DNA of 64,000 nucleotides from an uncultured Acetatifactor sp. (lineage in GTDB: Bacteria; Bacillota; Clostridia; Lachnospirales; Lachnospiraceae): contig CAKRTS010000006.1 in the NCBI GenBank assembly GCA_934402315.1, positions 1-64,000 of the forward strand, given 5' to 3'. The notes below the pieces were generated by a model, which ran no database searches, had not been told where the DNA came from, and was given only the letters and a program-made list of their open reading frames with translations. The position numbers and the translations under genes are program-made. This document shows, piece by piece, positions 17,201 to 25,491 of the stretch (positions are counted from its first letter, which is position 1; every line of letters starts with the position of its first letter).

Positions 17201-17797
17201 CTATTTTTTCAGTAGAATAATTACCGTTCCCTCAGCAGCGGTCGTATCTACACTTCCATCTTCCCTCAGAGCCGCGCCCACGCTCACTCCCGCAGCCTTT
17301 GACGGGCAGTAAACAAACGCTTTCGCGTCGGTGATTATGACCCTTCTGTCCATATCAGCATTCAGCGGTATCTCTTCGCCCTTTTCGTTCGTCAGGACGA
17401 CGTTCACCGCATATCCGGCATCCTTCGCTTCGCCGACCGTGCCGTAGAAAAGTCCGCTGTTGTTAAACCCTTCAAACGCCTCGCAGCCGTCGAACCGGTA
17501 GGTAATCACAACCTTATCGCCGCCCTCCGGCACAAGTTCCACCTTTTCCACCTTCACCGCGGAAGCCCCTGCGCTCTCGCAAAACTCCGCCGCTTCCTTC
17601 TCCGCCATGGAGGTCAGCTCCTCGAGCTGATAGTACTCTCTGTCAAAAGCACCGGCGAGATAATAGGTTACCCCGCCCTTTTTATCGATACAGATCGTCG
17701 TTGTCTCCACCGTGTCAGGCACACCGGCTCCGCCGCATCCCGCAAGCATCATAAGCAGAAAGCAGATGCAGACAGCAGCCAAAACTCTTTTCTTCAT
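17201..17797 (-). CDS. Conserved lipoprotein of unknown function
   Basis: 198 residues from the ATG at 17797 with GAGGAG upstream. A type II signal peptide with the lipobox LAGC (Cys about 21) marks it as a lipoprotein on the outer face of the membrane. No known domain is recognised. The mature part is mixed alpha/beta, rich in Glu, Gly and Val, with an [17 protein letters not shown] segment near the front. It is placed between recO and glyS in the same orientation, closely spaced to glyS. The position suggests co-transcription but says nothing about function. Confidence 0.75.
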   Translation of the reverse strand: MKKRVLAAVCICFLLMMLAGCGGAGVPDTVETTTICIDKKGGVTYYLAGAFDREYYQLEELTSMAEKEAAEFCESAGASAVKVEKVELVPEGGDKVVITYRFDGCEAFEGFNNSGLFYGTVGEAKDAGYAVNVVLTNEKGEEIPLNADMDRRVIITDAKAFVYCPSKAAGVSVGAALREDGSVDTTAAEGTVIILLKK

Positions 17798-17848
17798 AAT
17801 CCAGCTCCTCAATATACCAAGTTATTGTATCAAAAACATTCTGTATTT

Positions 17849-18484
17849 TCAACTAAGAGTTTTCAGAACCTCCAGACTTCTGAACGTATGCCCTACATAC
17901 CTCTTCATATACTCCTCCGCGATCTGCTCAAGCTCTGCCAGAACGGCGTCCGTCACTGTAAAGGTATACAGCTTCTCGACCGGGCTTGCCTCTATGTATC
18001 GCAGTGCATAGACCGTGGACTCCTCAAGCTTTCTGTCCGTCGGCGGTCCCGGGAATTCACCGTTCACAGCGATCGCCTTGCATTCAAAGACGCATCTCAC
18101 AAGCGGATTCGGCAGGGAGGCTGCGCTGATCGCGCGAAGCGACTGGTACAGCAGCTTCAGCATCTGGCTCTCGTCATTGTTTTCTCTGGTATAATAGTCT
18201 GCCACCTCGGCGAAATACATCCCGTAGCAGGCGCCTATGTAATCCGTGCGCAGCTCTTCAAAATAATTCTGGATCTCCGCCTCCGCCAGCGTGTAAGAGC
18301 TTTTCCCCTCGTACAGCTTGAACCTGCCGAAGGACAGCGGATTCGTCGCGGCGGCGAGCTTGTTCCCCGGCCGTCTCGCCCCTCGCGCAAAGACCGACAG
18401 TTTCCCGCGCTCCTTAGTCAGAAGGCTGATATGTCTGTCGTACTCCGCCACGGGCGACTGCTTCAATATGATTCCTGTCACCAT
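17849..18484 (-). CDS. recO: DNA repair protein RecO
   Basis: 211 residues from the ATG at 18484 (AGGA 7 bases upstream); an ATG five codons earlier is possible. RecO loads RecA at gaps together with RecR. The N-terminal OB fold is recognisable (TGIILKQSPVAEYDRHISLL, then GKLSVFARGARRPGNKL). The helical C-terminal part ends FRSLEVLKTL as usual. The protein is at the short end for the family, and the four-cysteine zinc motif of some RecO proteins is absent. It overlaps the YqzL-like ORF by about 70 bases. Order era-yqzL-recO-glyS is conserved in Firmicutes. Confidence 0.9.
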   Translation of the reverse strand: MVTGIILKQSPVAEYDRHISLLTKERGKLSVFARGARRPGNKLAAATNPLSFGRFKLYEGKSSYTLAEAEIQNYFEELRTDYIGACYGMYFAEVADYYTRENNDESQMLKLLYQSLRAISAASLPNPLVRCVFECKAIAVNGEFPGPPTDRKLEESTVYALRYIEASPVEKLYTFTVTDAVLAELEQIAEEYMKRYVGHTFRSLEVLKTLS

Positions 18485-18620
18485 GATATATTCCTGCATG
18501 TACCTCTTCTCCCCGCGCGCTGTTTCCAAATCCCGCATCCCGGCTCTCCACCGAGACATACGACAGATAATCCTCAATCCTTCCGGTATTTTCAAACTGC
18601 TTCCAGTATTCCATATTCAT
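18414..18620 (-). CDS. YqzL-like small protein
   Basis: 68 residues from the ATG at 18620, which has GGGGGA 8 bases upstream. The front part, EYWKQFENTGRIEDYLSYV, matches the short YqzL family pattern of Bacillus and Clostridia, whose gene also sits between era and recO. The tail beyond about residue 25 is not recognisable and overlaps recO by about 70 bases in another frame. The real protein may be shorter if a frame error or recoding is involved. Function unknown. Confidence 0.55.
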   Translation of the reverse strand: MNMEYWKQFENTGRIEDYLSYVSVESRDAGFGNSARGEEVHAGIYHGDRNHIEAVARGGVRQTYQPSD

Positions 18621-18704
18621 CCGCACATCCCCCGATTCCATTTGTATTTCCATGCTCACAGACCGATCATGTGTCATCAGTAGAATTTGCAGATTTCCCT
18701 ATTT

Positions 18705-19616
18705 CTATTCGTTCATTTTCTTCGGATCATAGCCAAAATTTTTCAACAGAAAATCACTGTCGCGCCAGTCCTTTTTCACCTTCACCCAGAGCTGCAGATT
18801 GACCTGCATCTCCAGCAGATCCTCTATTTCCGGGCGCGCGGTGGAACCGATCTTTTTCAGCATTGCGCCGCCCTTGCCGATAATGATGCCCTTGTGGGAC
18901 TCTCTCTCACATACGATCGTTGCATCAATGTGGCAGATTTTTCCTTTTTCTTTCATGCTCTCGATGCTGACAGCGATCCCGTGAGGGATTTCATCCTCCA
19001 GAAGGCGCAATGCCTTCTCCCGGATCAGTTCCGCAACAATCTGGCGCATGGGCTGATCCGTGATTGTATCTTCATCATAAAATGCCGGTCCGTAGGGCAG
19101 ATACTTGAAGATGCATTTGACAAGCTCGTCCGTGTTGTTTCCTTTCAATGCCGAAACCGGGACGATCTCCTGAAAGTCCAGTTCCTTGCGGTAGGTGTCA
19201 ATAAACGCAAACAGCGCATCCTTCTTCACGGTATCGATCTTATTTATCACAAGGATTACCGGAGTCTTCGTCTTTTTCAGCTGCTCGATGATGTGTCTCT
19301 CCCCGGCACCGATATAGTCCGTCGGCTCCACCAGCCACAATATGACATCGACATCCTCCATCGTACGCTCCGCCACGTTCACCATGTACTCGCCGAGCTT
19401 ATTCTTCGCCTTGTGAATCCCCGGTGTGTCGAGGAAGACAATCTGTCCTTCCTCCGTCGTCAGCACGGTCTGTATTCTGTTTCTCGTCGTCTGCGGTCTG
19501 TTGGAGGTGATTGCGATCTTCTGTCCGATCAGGCGGTTCATCAGCGTGGATTTTCCCACGTTCGGTCTTCCGATCAGTGTCGCAAAACCGGATTTGTAAG
19601 CTGGATTTTCGTTCAT
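18705..19616 (-). CDS. era: GTPase Era
   Basis: 303 residues from the ATG at 19616 preceded by GAGGAG, the normal Era length. G-domain motifs: G1 GRPNVGKST, G2 TTRNRIQ, G3 DTPG, G4 NKID and G5 SAL. A C-terminal KH domain follows, with the GKGG loop (IIIGKGGAMLKKIG). Era binds the 3' end of 16S rRNA and aids 30S assembly. It leads the block era-yqzL-recO. TTTACT-17-TACAAT near 19690 is a possible promoter. Confidence 0.97.
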   Translation of the reverse strand: MNENPAYKSGFATLIGRPNVGKSTLMNRLIGQKIAITSNRPQTTRNRIQTVLTTEEGQIVFLDTPGIHKAKNKLGEYMVNVAERTMEDVDVILWLVEPTDYIGAGERHIIEQLKKTKTPVILVINKIDTVKKDALFAFIDTYRKELDFQEIVPVSALKGNNTDELVKCIFKYLPYGPAFYDEDTITDQPMRQIVAELIREKALRLLEDEIPHGIAVSIESMKEKGKICHIDATIVCERESHKGIIIGKGGAMLKKIGSTARPEIEDLLEMQVNLQLWVKVKKDWRDSDFLLKNFGYDPKKMNE

Positions 19617-19723
19617 TCTGCTCCTCATTTCTGTGCACCGCCCGATTATGCCGGCCGGTGAAATTATAAACACGGTTCATTGTAGCCGCTTTATTCCAAA
19701 AAGTAAATTGATTTTTGCGGAAG

Positions 19724-20236
19724 TTATCTCATCTCTTCCTTTATCTTATCCCTGATCTCTTCAAACGCTATCGGCGTGTAATGGATTCTTTCGCAGCAGA
19801 CACAAAAGCTCTGCGTAGAATAATCGCTGTAGATCGGATTCGCGTGGACGTGTCCGAAGATATTTGCATAGGGCATGTTGGAATTGATATACATGGGTTC
19901 GTGTGACAGAATCCAGAAGCCGTCATAAATGACCGGGTACCTGCTCACGCCCTCAAAGCCGCAGTCCATATAGAACTGCTCGCTTTCGGTGTCATGGTTT
20001 CCCATGACAAGCCTCTTATGTCCCTTCAGCCTTCCCATGATCTCCGCCGTCTTCTCCTTCGCATACACCGAAAAATCTCCCACCACGAAGACCGTATCCG
20101 CCTCCGTGACGGTCTCATTCCAGTTTCTGATAATCGCCTCGTCCATCTCCCCGACATCCGCAAACGGCCGGTTCTCATAGCCGATGATCTCCGCATGTCC
20201 GAAATGCGTGTCCGCGATAAAAAATACTTTTCCCAT
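19724..20236 (-). CDS. Small metallophosphoesterase (calcineurin-like)
   Basis: 170 residues from the ATG at 20236 with GGAGG 8 bases upstream; the frame stays open further upstream but without family similarity. Metal-binding blocks: IADTHFGH, VVGDFS, VMGNHDTE, LSHEPM and FGHVHAN. DTHFGH followed by NWNETVTEADTVFVVGD is typical of small stand-alone phosphoesterases, also found in phages. Substrate unknown. It lies just upstream of era on the same strand, but a gap of 107 bases with a possible promoter separates them. Confidence 0.85.
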   Translation of the reverse strand: MGKVFFIADTHFGHAEIIGYENRPFADVGEMDEAIIRNWNETVTEADTVFVVGDFSVYAKEKTAEIMGRLKGHKRLVMGNHDTESEQFYMDCGFEGVSRYPVIYDGFWILSHEPMYINSNMPYANIFGHVHANPIYSDYSTQSFCVCCERIHYTPIAFEEIRDKIKEEMR

Positions 20237-20357
20237 ATGTCCTGCCTCCACCCTTACAGGTCTGCTCCGCCGGTCAGCGGATTTTCCTTTGCCGTGATCT
20301 CCGTCACCTTCAGCCTGACAACAGCCGTGCGCGCGTATTATTTTGCACACTTTCTTC

Positions 20358-21107
20358 CTATTGTACACCGTCACCGCACGCTTCCACAAGCCTGTCATAC
20401 AATTCTCTGGTCTCTGCTTCACTCTCGTCATTCAATAAATACGTTTTGTCCTGTGTTCTGACGATAAGGGCAGACCTCGTCTTAAGGCATACATAGGTAC
20501 GGCACCTGCCATAGCCCGACACGTTAAAAGCGCCGATGTTGTACACCGTTCCGTCATAGCCGTTGTTCTTGGACATGCGGGGGTAATTTTCCAGCAGCTC
20601 AATCTCCGTAATTTCATCAACATAGAAGGAATCGCGCTCATCTGCTGCCACCACACGCACCTGAACCCTTCCGCCGGTTTCCTCCGTGAAGCTCGTTGTG
20701 ATGTCAGCGAAATCATACCTTGATAAAAATATTGCAATTCCTATGACGAATACCATCGTCAACGCGACAATGACGGTCTCTGCCTCATTTCCCGCATTGA
20801 TCTCAAAGCCGATTCCAAGCCTCTTCTCCTGAACCCGGGGCGCGTTCGGATTCTTTCTGCCCATCAGATAGTAGATATCGTCCTCATCATAAAATTTTGC
20901 AAAATCTGCCTGATTCTTTACCCTTCTGACATTCCTGTCCGCGACGAACATTGTGACCATGCTGCCAGCCGTACAAAGCATGATCAGCAGATAGGAACTA
21001 CCCTTGACCATGGCGGGCAAATCCTTCGTTGACAGAAAAGTAAGTACGAGTGCGATGATTGCCGCCATGCCGGAAGCCACTATACTATGTTTCGCGTTAT
21101 ATTGCAA
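20358..21107 (-). CDS. Membrane protein of unknown function
   Basis: 249 residues if it starts at the TTG at 21107; an ATG at 21068 gives 236. Neither has a clear ribosome site. Three hydrophobic segments are visible (about 10-26, 37-56 and 109-130). The part between helices 2 and 3 has the pattern KNPNAPRVQEKRLGIGFEIN, which recalls DUF5808-like membrane proteins. The last 100 residues look like a small soluble beta domain (possibly PH-like) ending in YDRLVEACGD. It stands between tRNA-Thr (other strand) and the phosphoesterase. Function not assigned. Confidence 0.65.
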   Translation of the reverse strand: MQYNAKHSIVASGMAAIIALVLTFLSTKDLPAMVKGSSYLLIMLCTAGSMVTMFVADRNVRRVKNQADFAKFYDEDDIYYLMGRKNPNAPRVQEKRLGIGFEINAGNEAETVIVALTMVFVIGIAIFLSRYDFADITTSFTEETGGRVQVRVVAADERDSFYVDEITEIELLENYPRMSKNNGYDGTVYNIGAFNVSGYGRCRTYVCLKTRSALIVRTQDKTYLLNDESEAETRELYDRLVEACGDGVQ

Positions 21108-21165
21108 TAATCAGTGCAAAGCAGACACCCTGCAATTCATCTGTTGCATTTTATAAAATTAAGTC

Positions 21166-21195
21166 TTGACAAACTGCCGCAGGATTTGCTAAAAT
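21166..21195 (+). promoter_or_regulatory. Promoter of tRNA-Thr
   Basis: TTGACA (21166-21171) and TAAAAT (21190-21195), 18 bases apart, on the plus strand, 33 bases before the tRNA. Confidence 0.7.
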
Positions 21196-21228
21196 ATTTC
21201 ACGGTGATTGCAAAAGCAGTCGCGTGAT

Positions 21229-21301
21229 GCTGCTGTGGCTCAGTCGGTAGAGCGTCGCATTGGTAGTGCGGAGGTCACGGGTCCGATTCCCGTCAGCAGC
21301 T
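21229..21301 (+). tRNA. tRNA-Thr (anticodon GGT)
   Basis: 73 bases that fold as a full cloverleaf: acceptor GCTGCTG with CAGCAGC, D stem GCTC/GAGC, anticodon stem TCGCA/TGCGG, loop TTGGTAG, T stem ACGGG/CCCGT, discriminator T. The anticodon GGT reads ACC/ACU threonine codons. The 3' CCA is not encoded. It is a single tRNA unit with its own promoter and a strong terminator 75 bases downstream. It forms the left border of the potassium-uptake island. Confidence 0.95.
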
Positions 21302-21376
21302 CTTTAGAAAAGCGTGGAAATCTTGATAAAGGCAGGCTCACATAAGGATACTTTCAAAAAGTGACCGATTGAGAGC

Positions 21377-21424
21377 AGCACAACGCCACAGAGATTTAAA
21401 ACTCTGTGGCGTTGTGCTTTTTTA
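21377..21424 (+). terminator. Terminator of the tRNA-Thr unit
   Basis: Perfect 17-bp stem (AGCACAACGCCACAGAG at 21377-21393 with 21402-21418), 8-base loop, then TTTTTTAT. A very strong rho-independent terminator on the plus strand. Confidence 0.92.
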
Positions 21425-21551
21425 TAGCTAACAGGAAAATGATTAGAAAAAATTTTGATCTTTGATTAAGGTTGCGGGCGTAACAGTTACTGCAAAGTGA
21501 TTTATTCTACAATGGCGGCGTCCGTCAGTCTGGAATAGTGAGCAGTATATT

Positions 21552-21588
21552 TCCGTAAAAACAGCAAAGCCGCCCGGTTTCGGACGGC
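21552..21588 (-). terminator. Terminator after the chromate-transporter remnant
   Basis: Stem GCCGCCCG (21569-21576) with CGGACGGC (21581-21588), one G-U in RNA, followed on the minus strand by TTTGCTGTTTTT. It lies behind the remnant at 21609-21754 and would also stop transcription coming from kdpE. Confidence 0.65.
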
Positions 21589-21608
21589 AAATTGGCACAG
21601 GCTGTGTT

Positions 21609-21754
21609 TTATACTCCCCAAAGCAACATGCCGAGTGCGGCAGAAAAGAGTATCATTATAATCGGCGACGGTGCAGTTTTTTTGATTTTTTTATATCCGA
21701 AATGTGTCAGCCACAGAATGGCAAAGGCCAAAATGGATTTAGGATCCGGAGCAA
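21609..21754 (-). pseudogene. C-terminal remnant of a chromate transporter-like protein
   Basis: On the minus strand an open stretch of 48 codons ends in TAA at 21609 and is closed upstream by TGA. It reads DPKSILAFAILWLTHF, a basic link, then PIIMILFSAALGMLLWGV. This matches the usual end of ChrA family proteins (a final pair of membrane helices). No start codon or upstream part exists; kdpE begins 75 bases away. It is probably the scar of a gene displaced when the neighbouring island arrived. Confidence 0.5.
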
Positions 21755-21828
21755 GCGATATTCAGCCCTTCAATTCCGAAAAGATTTTCTATTGCATATC
21801 GGTTAAATTCCTTGTTTCCTCGCTTTTC

Positions 21829-22530
21829 TCAGTCTACCCGCAGCATACGGTAACCGACGCCGATATGCGTCTGAATGTATTGCGGACTGTCCTTTTGCGG
21901 CTCCAGCTTTTTGCGCAGTGTCGCCATAAATACTCTCAGGGAAGCAATATCGTTTTCCCAGCTGCTGCCCCAAATCTGCTGCGTGATATAGGTGTGCGTC
22001 AGCACCTTTCCGACATTATGAGAGAGCAGACACAAAAGCTTGTATTCAATCGGGGTCAGGTGCAATTCCTCCCCATTTAGATAAGCGCAGCCGGCGGCAT
22101 AATCAATTTTAAGCTTGCCGTTTTGGAAAACGGGTGAGTCGGCGTCGCCGCTTGCCTGAAGAAGCAGCAGCCGTCTTTGCGTGACCCGAAGGCGTGCCAA
22201 AAGCTCCTCTACGGAAAAGGGCTTTGTCAGATAGTCGTCCGCCCCGGCATCCAGCGCCGTGATTTTGTCTTTATCCTCGCTGCGCGCACTGATCACAATA
22301 ATGGGCATATTTGACCATGAGCGAATATTTTCGATTACCTGCGTGCCGTCGATATCCGGCAGACCCAGATCCAGCAGAACGATATCCGGATTATGGGAGG
22401 TCGCCTCCATAATGGCACTGTGTCCGTTCTCCGCGGTCAGGTAGCGGTAATCGTGCGCCTTTAATGTTGTTACGATCAGATTGAGGACGGGACGGTCGTC
22501 CTCCACGACGAGAACAAGGGGTTTATTCAT
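21829..22530 (-). CDS. kdpE: Response regulator, KdpE family
   Basis: 233 residues. An OmpR-type regulator: receiver domain (about 4-115) with acidic pocket EDD, phosphoacceptor in DIVLLDLGLPD (Asp about 54), TKP lysine, then a winged-helix DNA-binding domain (about 135-230) with LTPIEYKLLCLLSHNVGKVL and the final VGYRMLRV. Overlaps the end of kdpD by 8 bases, so it is translationally coupled. No kdpFABC genes are present; the partners in this cluster are trkH and trkA. Confidence 0.93.
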   Translation of the reverse strand: MNKPLVLVVEDDRPVLNLIVTTLKAHDYRYLTAENGHSAIMEATSHNPDIVLLDLGLPDIDGTQVIENIRSWSNMPIIVISARSEDKDKITALDAGADDYLTKPFSVEELLARLRVTQRRLLLLQASGDADSPVFQNGKLKIDYAAGCAYLNGEELHLTPIEYKLLCLLSHNVGKVLTHTYITQQIWGSSWENDIASLRVFMATLRKKLEPQKDSPQYIQTHIGVGYRMLRVD

Positions 22531-24499
22531 TCAGAGTCACCTCGCTGAGCGGTAAAGTAAAGGTAAATACACAGCCGTGCGGTACATTGTCGGCAAGCGT
22601 CAGCGTCCCGCCGTGCAGCTCTACGATCGCTTTGCACAGGGTAAGACCGATTCCGAAGCTTCTGCGGCTGTCTGCAACAGTATTTTTTCCGGTGTAAAAC
22701 ATCTCAAAAATATGCGGTTTCATATCGTCTGCAATTCCGTTTCCGTCATCGGCGACACGGATCATGGCGTACCCACCCTGTTTTTCCGCACTTACGCAGA
22801 TCTCGGAGCCTTGTTCGGTATATTTCAAAGCATTATCAATAAGGTTGACAATGACCTGCACGATAAGCTGTGCGTCCATACGGGCAAGGATCAGATCGTC
22901 GCACCTTACCGTCACCTTGTGTCCGACGGATTTTTTCTTCAAATGCGAAACGGCTTCGTTGACCACTTCGTCCACAAGCTGGTCGGTAAGCTCCAGCTTC
23001 AGGCGTCCGTCATTCAGCCGTGTAACATACAGCAGATTTTCCACCACGCCGATCAGCCATTCGGAATCGTCATAAATATCTTTATAGATCTGCTGCTTGG
23101 TTGCTTCGTCCAGGCAGCTTCCGTTATGCAAAAGCGTGTCCGCATTACCCGAAACGGAGCAAAGCGGCGTGCGCAGATCGTGTGAGATTGACCGCAAAAG
23201 GTCGGCGCGCAGCTGCTCGCTTTTTGCAAGATCTGCCGCCCGTTCCTTTTCGGCGGCGTTGTGAGCATTATCCATTGCCAGCGCACATTCGTTCACAACC
23301 GACAGTACGATGCTGCTCTCAAATGAATCGGGCTTTTCGGGTTTCATCGGTATCCCGATTACACCGTAGACTCTGCCGCCTGCACGGATCGCAAGATAAA
23401 GACATTCGGATTTTCCAAACTGTGCTGTCGCTGCTCCTGCACGGCGACCGTTTTGAAGCACCCATTCTGCGGTCTGCCGCTCTGCATCGCTTAGCAGCTT
23501 TTCAGCGTGTGTATCCTTTTTTTCGGCATACAGCCGCCCGGACAACATTCCGTTTTCGCCTTTCGTATAGGCAACAATACTGCGGTCAAGCAGCCGCGAG
23601 AGCTGCATACAGGTCACGCTTAAAACATCATCGTTGCTTTTTGCTTTTTGCAGCAGACGGTCAGTGTCGAACAGCACCTGCACACGGAACGCGGAGCGAG
23701 CCGAGAGCCTTGCATGATCCTTCAGCTTCGAGGCAAGCGTGCCGGTGAGAACGGAAGACGCCAGCATGACTGCAAAGGTAACGGGATAGCCTACGGCATA
23801 GGTCTGAAAGGACAACCTGGGTTCGGTAAGGAAAAATCCGAACAATACAACACTTAGAAGTGAGCCTGCCATACTGCAAAGGTATCCTTTGGTCAAAACG
23901 GAGATCATCAGCACACCGAGGATGTATACCGTAACGATATTGGTATCGGGAAAGCCGAGATGATCGAACAGAAACCCGATCGCCGTGCATACGGCAAGCG
24001 CCAGGACGGTCACGGCAATATCCCGCAGCGAAGGTATCTCTGCACCAAAGAACAGACGGCGTCTGTGCGGCTTTGTGTAGTTCAGTGCGTCGGGAATAAT
24101 ATGAATGTCAACATCAGGGGCGGAGGCGATCAGCTTTTCGGTGAGAGTCGGTCTTCCGAACAGCCCTCTGCGTCTGGCACTGCTTTGCCCGATCACGATT
24201 TTTGTGACATCGGAAAGCCTGACATATTCCGAGATCTGCAGCGGTACATCCTCGCCGTGCGTCATAACGATCTCGGCGCCGAGCCTTTGCGCGAGCTGTA
24301 TGTTCTGCGAAAGTCGGGACTGATCCTCATCATTTATGACCGTATCCGTCTGCACATAGATGGCGGTAAATCTTGCATGAAGGACCTTAGCCATCTTTGC
24401 GGCGGTGTGTATGATCCTTGCATTGGACGGCGAAGAGGATAGGCAGACAAGGATATGCTCGTCTGCGCCTTTTTTTGACTGCTCGGTTTGTGTTCTCAT
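22523..24499 (-). CDS. kdpD: Sensor histidine kinase of the KdpD family lacking the N-terminal KdpD domain
   Basis: 658 residues from the ATG at 24499 (GTG at 24508 is an alternative). Classical KdpD has about 890. Present in order: a Usp-like domain (about 15-135), a DUF4118 four-helix membrane block (about 155-265), a GAF-like domain (about 275-400), HisKA with the phosphoacceptor in SISHDLRTPLCSVSGNAD, and the ATPase domain with N box VIVNLIDNALKYTEQG and G boxes. The about 230-residue N-terminal ATP-binding KdpD domain is absent. Located downstream of trkA and a small membrane protein, it probably senses K+ or turgor for the Trk system instead of a Kdp ATPase. Confidence 0.92.
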   Translation of the reverse strand: MRTQTEQSKKGADEHILVCLSSSPSNARIIHTAAKMAKVLHARFTAIYVQTDTVINDEDQSRLSQNIQLAQRLGAEIVMTHGEDVPLQISEYVRLSDVTKIVIGQSSARRRGLFGRPTLTEKLIASAPDVDIHIIPDALNYTKPHRRRLFFGAEIPSLRDIAVTVLALAVCTAIGFLFDHLGFPDTNIVTVYILGVLMISVLTKGYLCSMAGSLLSVVLFGFFLTEPRLSFQTYAVGYPVTFAVMLASSVLTGTLASKLKDHARLSARSAFRVQVLFDTDRLLQKAKSNDDVLSVTCMQLSRLLDRSIVAYTKGENGMLSGRLYAEKKDTHAEKLLSDAERQTAEWVLQNGRRAGAATAQFGKSECLYLAIRAGGRVYGVIGIPMKPEKPDSFESSIVLSVVNECALAMDNAHNAAEKERAADLAKSEQLRADLLRSISHDLRTPLCSVSGNADTLLHNGSCLDEATKQQIYKDIYDDSEWLIGVVENLLYVTRLNDGRLKLELTDQLVDEVVNEAVSHLKKKSVGHKVTVRCDDLILARMDAQLIVQVIVNLIDNALKYTEQGSEICVSAEKQGGYAMIRVADDGNGIADDMKPHIFEMFYTGKNTVADSRRSFGIGLTLCKAIVELHGGTLTLADNVPHGCVFTFTLPLSEVTLNE

Positions 24500-24558
24500 C
24501 CGGTTCACCGTCCTTTTGTTTTATTATACATCAAAACCGTGAAATAATCTACCGCAAA

Positions 24559-24813
24559 CTAATACTCATCTTCTTTCCCGTCGGAAAGGATAATATCGAC
24601 TGTTCCGTGCGTTTCCCGGAAACGGTGGATCTCGCTTAATATCTCACTGTCGGACAGTCCATGCGGCAGCAGGACTTCGGAAGGCTCGCAGGATTCGTTT
24701 TCCTTTAACAGTGCCTTTCTGTTTTCTTCAAGAAATCGATCCAGCCTGCTCATAAGATAAAATCCGAAAGCAAATATGCCAAGCAGGCTGACGATCAGCA
24801 ATAGCTCAGCCAT
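24559..24813 (-). CDS. Small single-pass membrane protein between trkA and kdpD
   Basis: 84 residues from the ATG at 24813, which has GAGGTGA 7 bases upstream. One membrane helix (about 3-22, LLLIVSLLGIFAFGFYLMS) is followed by SRLDRFLEENRKALLKEN, probably a short amphipathic helix, and an acidic soluble tail containing SEILSEIHRFRETHGTVDIIL. No family assigned. It lies 15 bases after trkA and 60 before kdpD on the same strand, so it is most likely co-expressed. It may be an accessory or signalling subunit of the Trk/KdpD system. Confidence 0.75.
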   Translation of the reverse strand: MAELLLIVSLLGIFAFGFYLMSRLDRFLEENRKALLKENESCEPSEVLLPHGLSDSEILSEIHRFRETHGTVDIILSDGKEDEY

Positions 24814-24828
24814 CCTCATTCACCTCTG

Positions 24829-25476
24829 TTAAATGCGAAAACACTTTTGCAGTTCTTTGTAAGCACCGAGAACCAAAAGAGTGATCTTGTCCGTAAGAAC
24901 GGTTTCCGGTGAAACTGCCATATTGATTTTTCCGTTCTCCTTGGTTGCCATAATATTGATGCTGTATTTTCTGCGGATATCCAGTTCTCCGACGGTTTTG
25001 CCGATCCATCCCTCCGGCACCTCTACCTCAAAAATGGCATGAGCCTCATCAACCTCAATGTAATCCCGAATGTGGTCGGCGGTGTACCGAATAGCAGCCC
25101 AATTTGCTACCTGTTTTTCCGGGTAAACGACCTCGTCCGCTCCGTTGCGCAGAAGAAATTTTGCCTGCACATCACGCTCGGCGCGGGACACAACTAATTT
25201 TGCGCCGAGTTCTTTCAGCAAAGAAGTGGTTTCCAGCGAGTTTTGAAAATTTCCGCCGATGGTGACGATGCACACATCAAAGTTTCCGATGCCGAGCGAC
25301 TTTAAAAACTCCGTGTTTGTGCTGTCGCCGATCTGTGCATTGGTGACGATCGGCAGAATCTCATTGACTCTTTCTTCGTTACTGTCTACCGCCATTACCT
25401 CGTGTCCAAGCTTGTTCAGCTGCAAAGCGATATGCTTTCCGAATCTGCCGAGGCCTATTAACAATATGTTTTTCAT
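24829..25476 (-). CDS. trkA: K+ channel/transporter gating subunit TrkA/KtrA
   Basis: 215 residues. The RCK-N Rossmann domain (about 2-120) has the nucleotide-binding GLGRFGKHIA and acidic VDSNEERV. The C-terminal RCK-C domain (about 135-212) includes EVPEGWIGKTVGELDIR. One RCK-N plus one RCK-C makes it the short KtrA-type form. It is a cytosolic ring protein that gates the TrkH/KtrB pore through ATP/ADP or c-di-AMP. AAAGGAG precedes the ATG. Located 15 bases behind trkH. Confidence 0.94.
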   Translation of the reverse strand: MKNILLIGLGRFGKHIALQLNKLGHEVMAVDSNEERVNEILPIVTNAQIGDSTNTEFLKSLGIGNFDVCIVTIGGNFQNSLETTSLLKELGAKLVVSRAERDVQAKFLLRNGADEVVYPEKQVANWAAIRYTADHIRDYIEVDEAHAIFEVEVPEGWIGKTVGELDIRRKYSINIMATKENGKINMAVSPETVLTDKITLLVLGAYKELQKCFRI

Positions 25477-25491
25477 AATATATTAACTCCT

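Noticed and set aside
15136..17220. 694-codon open frame on the plus strand
   Set aside because: Antisense to alaS and glyS; the translated sequence is low in family-like patterns. Long antisense frames arise from codon bias here.
21592..22080. 162-codon open frame on the plus strand
   Set aside because: Its left half is antisense to the chromate-transporter remnant and its right half to kdpE.
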